A DNA stretch of 64,000 nt from assembly GCF_028583425.1 (NCBI RefSeq), contig NC_072791.1:11799868-11863867 (forward strand), written 5' to 3'. The notes below the pieces were generated by a model, which saw only the letters and a program-made list of their open reading frames with translations, was not told the origin of the DNA and searched no databases. Below are positions 60,913 through 64,000 of the stretch, piece by piece; position 1 is the first letter of the stretch, and the number at the start of each line of letters is the position of its first letter. This DNA comes from Eublepharis macularius (taxonomy: Eukaryota > Chordata > Lepidosauria > Squamata > Eublepharidae). Made by a program: the position numbers and the translations under genes.

Positions 60913-62200
60913 ATACAACTGGATAGTGTATACAAATTTCCTCCACGGTTAGGCACCAATAACCCTCCCTTTTGTTCTCCTAACTGTTTGTGAAAGCTCT
61001 CTTATCTATTCTTGGTTGTTCGCTCTTCATAAATCTGTTTTCCAGTTAATTAAGGTTAACTAAAGAGGTCCTAATCAGATACACCAGAAAAAGGTCCACT
61101 CTACACATGGAGGTTCCTACCTGCTGATCTCTCTCTTCCTTCTCGCTCCTGGAAAAATGGATTTCCATTTTCTTGTATTAAGGAAATACACTCAGGTCTG
61201 GGAACCTGAAGTCCTCCTTTTGGGAAAAGAAATAGAAAAGTGACTGCATGAGAGGGGAGGATCCAAGCTAGTGCTTGTGCTTGGATCCTGACTTATCCAT
61301 CAGTGGATCCCGCTGGTGGCCGAGAGCAGAGAAGGGACCAGGCACTCCAGCACAGGGGAGGGAAGCCCTAGCCCAGACAGAGCCACCCTGGTACAGGATC
61401 TCAGCCCCCTCCAAAGGCATGCAGGATCCAGCATCCCAGTCTGACACCATCAAAGGCGGCCCTGAAGAAAGTCCGTTAAGGACTCCTCTTTCTTTTGAGA
61501 GACTCTGTACTCCTTGTGGGGAGGGAATGGTGTTGATGGATCCCCAAAACATTTAATTCCTGCTAAAGGTATATTTTTTTTAACACATCAATCTGATTTT
61601 CTGATGGGAATGTTGTTCATCCCGCCCTTCCTTGAGGGGGCTCATAACAGCATTTCCTCCAGTCTACTGCCTTTCTAAAAGGGTGTCCTCCTTTAACTTA
61701 AATAGCAGGTTGACACACAGGGATTCAGCAGGAAAAACTCTTTTGTGAACGAGACCAAAACCGCACCTGCTCAAATCCAGGATTTGATGGTTTGCTCTTC
61801 AAGGCTTTGACACACCCTTTCCTGCCTGGGTTGACCATGCCGAAGCCTACACTGGTGTCAGTAGAATGAACACAGTGGAATGACCCCAATTCCTCCCTTC
61901 GCCCGCCCCCCTCCCCACACTGGCATCTTCCTCATGCCCAACGGGAGACCAAAAGGTCCTTGGAGTAAGGAAATGTCTCTTTGCACTTCGTAAAATGTGC
62001 AGCAAGAGCCCTGTAAAAATACAAATAATATTATCTTTGTTATTTAAAATGCTGGCTTCCTTGGCTGCTCCAAAAGGCCCATGAGGAGGCCTTGTTGACA
62101 TCCCACAAGGTGTTCCTCTTAGTTTACAAACCAATATTTTAGCTTACACACTAATACTTGAGGAGTTCACTAGATGTGCTCCACCCCACTCACCTATTCA
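60913..62200. other. Gene C intron, nothing firm recognised
   Basis: Near 61615 GTTCATCCCGCCCTTCCTTG resembles a reversed L2-type tail. 62100-62150 (GTTCCTCTTAGTTTAC) matches the CR1-like stretch before KRAB in units A and B. Open frames at 61268-61556 on both strands are mirror artefacts. Confidence 0.4.
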
Positions 62201-62207
62201 GAGGCCG

Positions 62208-62352
62208 TTTCCACACACATTGAACAATCCACTTTCAATATGCTTTAGTTATCCTTTAGAAGTGGATTTTTTGTTCCACGCATGGAAAATCAGTTACAAA
62301 TGTTCACTAAAGCGTATTGAAAGTGGATTATTCAATGTGTGTGGAAACAGCC
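62208..62352. mobile_element. MITE with GGCCGTTTCCACAC ends
   Basis: About 145 bp, nearly fully palindromic: GGCCGTTTCCACACACATTG / CAATGTGTGTGGAAACAGCC, inner ATCCACTTTCAATA mirrored. Units A and B lack it at the corresponding site. The target duplication could not be fixed. Confidence 0.75.
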
Positions 62353-62420
62353 CGAGTTTCCTTCTGAAGGGCTCTACGAGAGTCCTTCTTAGAAGGAACG
62401 ATTTCTGCCTTCAGCAGCTG

Positions 62421-62500
62421 GGAAAGGAAAGGAAAGGAAAGGAAAGGAAAGGAAAGGAAAGGAAAGGAAAGGAAAGGAAAGGAAAGGAAAGGAAAGGAAA
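62421..62500. repeat. (GGAAA)16 microsatellite beside the gene C KRAB donor
   Basis: Sixteen perfect GGAAA units start 12 bp inside the intron after the KRAB exon of gene C. Units A and B have only one or two GGAAA at the same place. Confidence 0.97.
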
Positions 62501-62512
62501 GGGGACCCTTAC

Positions 62513-62639
62513 TCAGAGAGGCCACATTCTGAAAATTCTCCTCCATGACTTCCTTGTGAAGGCTTCTTTTTTCCGCATCCAGTAGAGCCCACTCCTCCTC
62601 AGTGAAATGAACAGACACGTCCTCACAGGTCACCGTACC
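62513..62639 (-). CDS. Gene C KRAB-A box exon
   Basis: 127 bp with acceptor TTTTCAG above and donor GTAAGG below. Encodes [20 protein letters not shown] and [18 protein letters not shown]. The conserved Phe of FEDV is Cys here, and the last exon base is A instead of G, which may weaken the donor. Phase matches the finger exon at 55557-57466. The linker and SCAN exons would lie further right, beyond the insertions that start at about 62800. Confidence 0.88.
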
Positions 62640-62919
62640 CTGAAAAGGGGAAAAAAGAAACCCCTCCATCCTCTCAGATAATGGAACATATCTTCCCTTT
62701 ATGAGGACAAGCCAAAAATGACTACAACTAGCGCTTCCTTGCAGGAGTCAAACCTCCACCAGAGCTTTCCATTTTCCTTCTAGTGATTGACACAGATAGC
62801 ACCTAATATTTAGAAACATCAAAGTAAGGTAACCGGAAAATATAACTCATGTGTACCATTCAAAGATCCATAAGATATTAAAGTGCACAGTGCTATATCA
62901 CTCTGAAGATGATACAAAA

Positions 62920-63145
62920 GTGCATGTAAATTGAAGACAAGGGAAGAATTATTCGCTAAAGGTTGTAAGCGTCAGTGGTTCTTTTATGCGCAATTGCTAG
63001 AAAGGTTCAAATTGGATAAAAAAGATGGGATTTCAGCAAAAGAAGCCAGATTTTGAAATAGAAATATATACAAATGATGATCATATAATTACGAAAATGT
63101 ATAAACTGTTGTTGAAATTTGATATGGAGAAGAATCTGTCAAAGA
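62920..63145 (+). mobile_element. L1 ORF2 fragment
   Basis: Encodes LLERFKLDKKDGI and ITKMYKLLLKFDMEKN with frame breaks; collinear with 21870-22080. Both ends are abrupt; the right end joins the next element. Confidence 0.7.
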
Positions 63146-64000
63146 CCCTTTTCGCACTTACGGTTTAAACCGCCATTTATGAGCATTCGCCCCGATCGCA
63201 GTGGCTTCGGCATTGCACCTGTTCATTTCACACTATCCACTGCAATTTCGATTTGGTGTCTGTGCTTCATTTCAAAACCTCGGTGCAATTTTGGGCTTTT
63301 GGGGCCTTGCGATTCATGTCACACTTTTTTTAAAAAAATTGAGCATGCGTAGTAACGTTGCAGTGTTGGAACCCTTCCCCCGTTTTTGCTGATTGGGCTG
63401 TCCCCTGCCCACGGGAGAGGCAATTGGTGGCAGAGTTCTGGGAGAAAACATGTACCACTCTCATTTTTTAAAATCAAGCCAGGAAAGGGTTAAAATGCTG
63501 CCGATTAATCTCCTCCCAGGAAGCAGAGGCTTGTTTCCAAAGGGCTGTGCAAAATGCTTGGGGTTTTTCCCCCTCTTTGGCAAAGTCTGAAACATGCCTG
63601 GGAGGGAGGGAAAAGCAGCCATTTAATCCTTTCCTGGCTTTTAAAGCCAGGAAGAAAGTGCAGGAACATTACATTTAAAAAAAAAAAAAAACAATGTGTG
63701 TGCATACCCTAAGGGAGGAAGGAGAAAGCAGCTATTTAACACTTTCCTTGATTTTAAAGCTAGCAGGGAATTAGCAGCAAGCTTAGGAATCATTCCTGGC
63801 TTTTGAAAAAAAATAAAACAGCATGCATACCGGGAGGAAGGAAACCAACGAAGAAGCAGCCTTATGACCCTCAGCTCGCTTTACTAAAAAAAAATGGTGG
63901 ACAAGGAGTTCAGAGAGCTGAGGAGGGTGGGAGTGGTTAATTCTGCACAAACCAATCAGCTCCCAGGGAAAAGAAGAGGGGGGAGAGAAGCAAAAAGGAG
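63146..64000. mobile_element. Start of an unidentified DNA transposon-like repeat
   Basis: Begins CCCTTTTCGCACTTACGG, similar to the ends of the MITEs at 16608 and 62208. The interior repeats a diverged about 125-bp module (GGAGGGAAAAGCAGCCATTT, TTTCCTGGCTTTTAAAGCC, A-run, TGCATACC) at about 63600, 63712 and 63830. No right end within the window and no coding frame. Confidence 0.4.

Overview
This is nuclear DNA of an amniote, most likely a squamate reptile (lizard or gecko). The reasons are multi-exon SCAN-KRAB-C2H2 zinc finger genes, CR1, L2-type and L1 LINEs, Penelope-like elements, a tRNA-derived SINE of Sauria type with a BovB-like tail, a 5S-rRNA-derived SINE, and several hAT-type transposons. 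The species is not identifiable from the sequence alone. All family names come from recognition of protein motifs, ends and target duplications, because no database search was possible.

The host content is three tandem paralogous zinc finger transcription factor genes, all on the minus strand. Gene A (exons 1812-4543) shows SCAN, a 43-bp exon, an 80-bp linker exon and KRAB-A; its finger exon lies left of the window. Gene B is complete: SCAN 42242-42718, 43-bp exon 41665-41707, linker 32703-32782, KRAB-A 32327-32453, 18 fingers 27410-29067. Its five exons join in frame to 773 codons plus stop from the first ATG. Gene C shows KRAB-A 62513-62639 and 21 fingers 55557-57466; its SCAN exon lies right of the window. 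In B and C the finger frame closes at the same linker through a 2-nt shortening, and decayed ghost fingers follow.

Layout: 1-6 kb gene A exons, Penelope and CR1 fragments. 6.4-8.3 kb Penelope element with a perfect palindrome inside it. 8.3-13.8 kb unassigned DNA, a 2-kb foldback element and SINEs. 13.9-20.5 kb two LINEs joined tail to tail. 20.6-24.5 kb LTR fossils and an L1 tail. 24.6-30 kb gene B fingers. 30-32.8 kb Penelope, L1, KRAB B. 32.8-40.1 kb a nested stack: a LINE holding another L1 and a 4.6-kb hAT transposon, the hAT holding a Penelope-derived palindrome. 40.1-44.6 kb SCAN end of gene B. 44.6-47.4 kb a LINE with an intact 5' side and no 3' half. 47.5-51.8 kb second foldback, Penelope element, palindromes. 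52.1-53.2 kb GC-rich minisatellite. 53.2-58.3 kb gene C fingers, a paralogue of 24.6-30 kb. 58.3-64 kb CR1, L2, KRAB C, L1 fragment and the start of a further transposon.

Because the genes sit in segmental duplicates, many insertions have an empty paralogous site in the same window. Their boundaries, target duplications and order can therefore be read directly. KRAB-zinc finger genes are known as silencers of transposable elements (family knowledge); what these three bind is not known.
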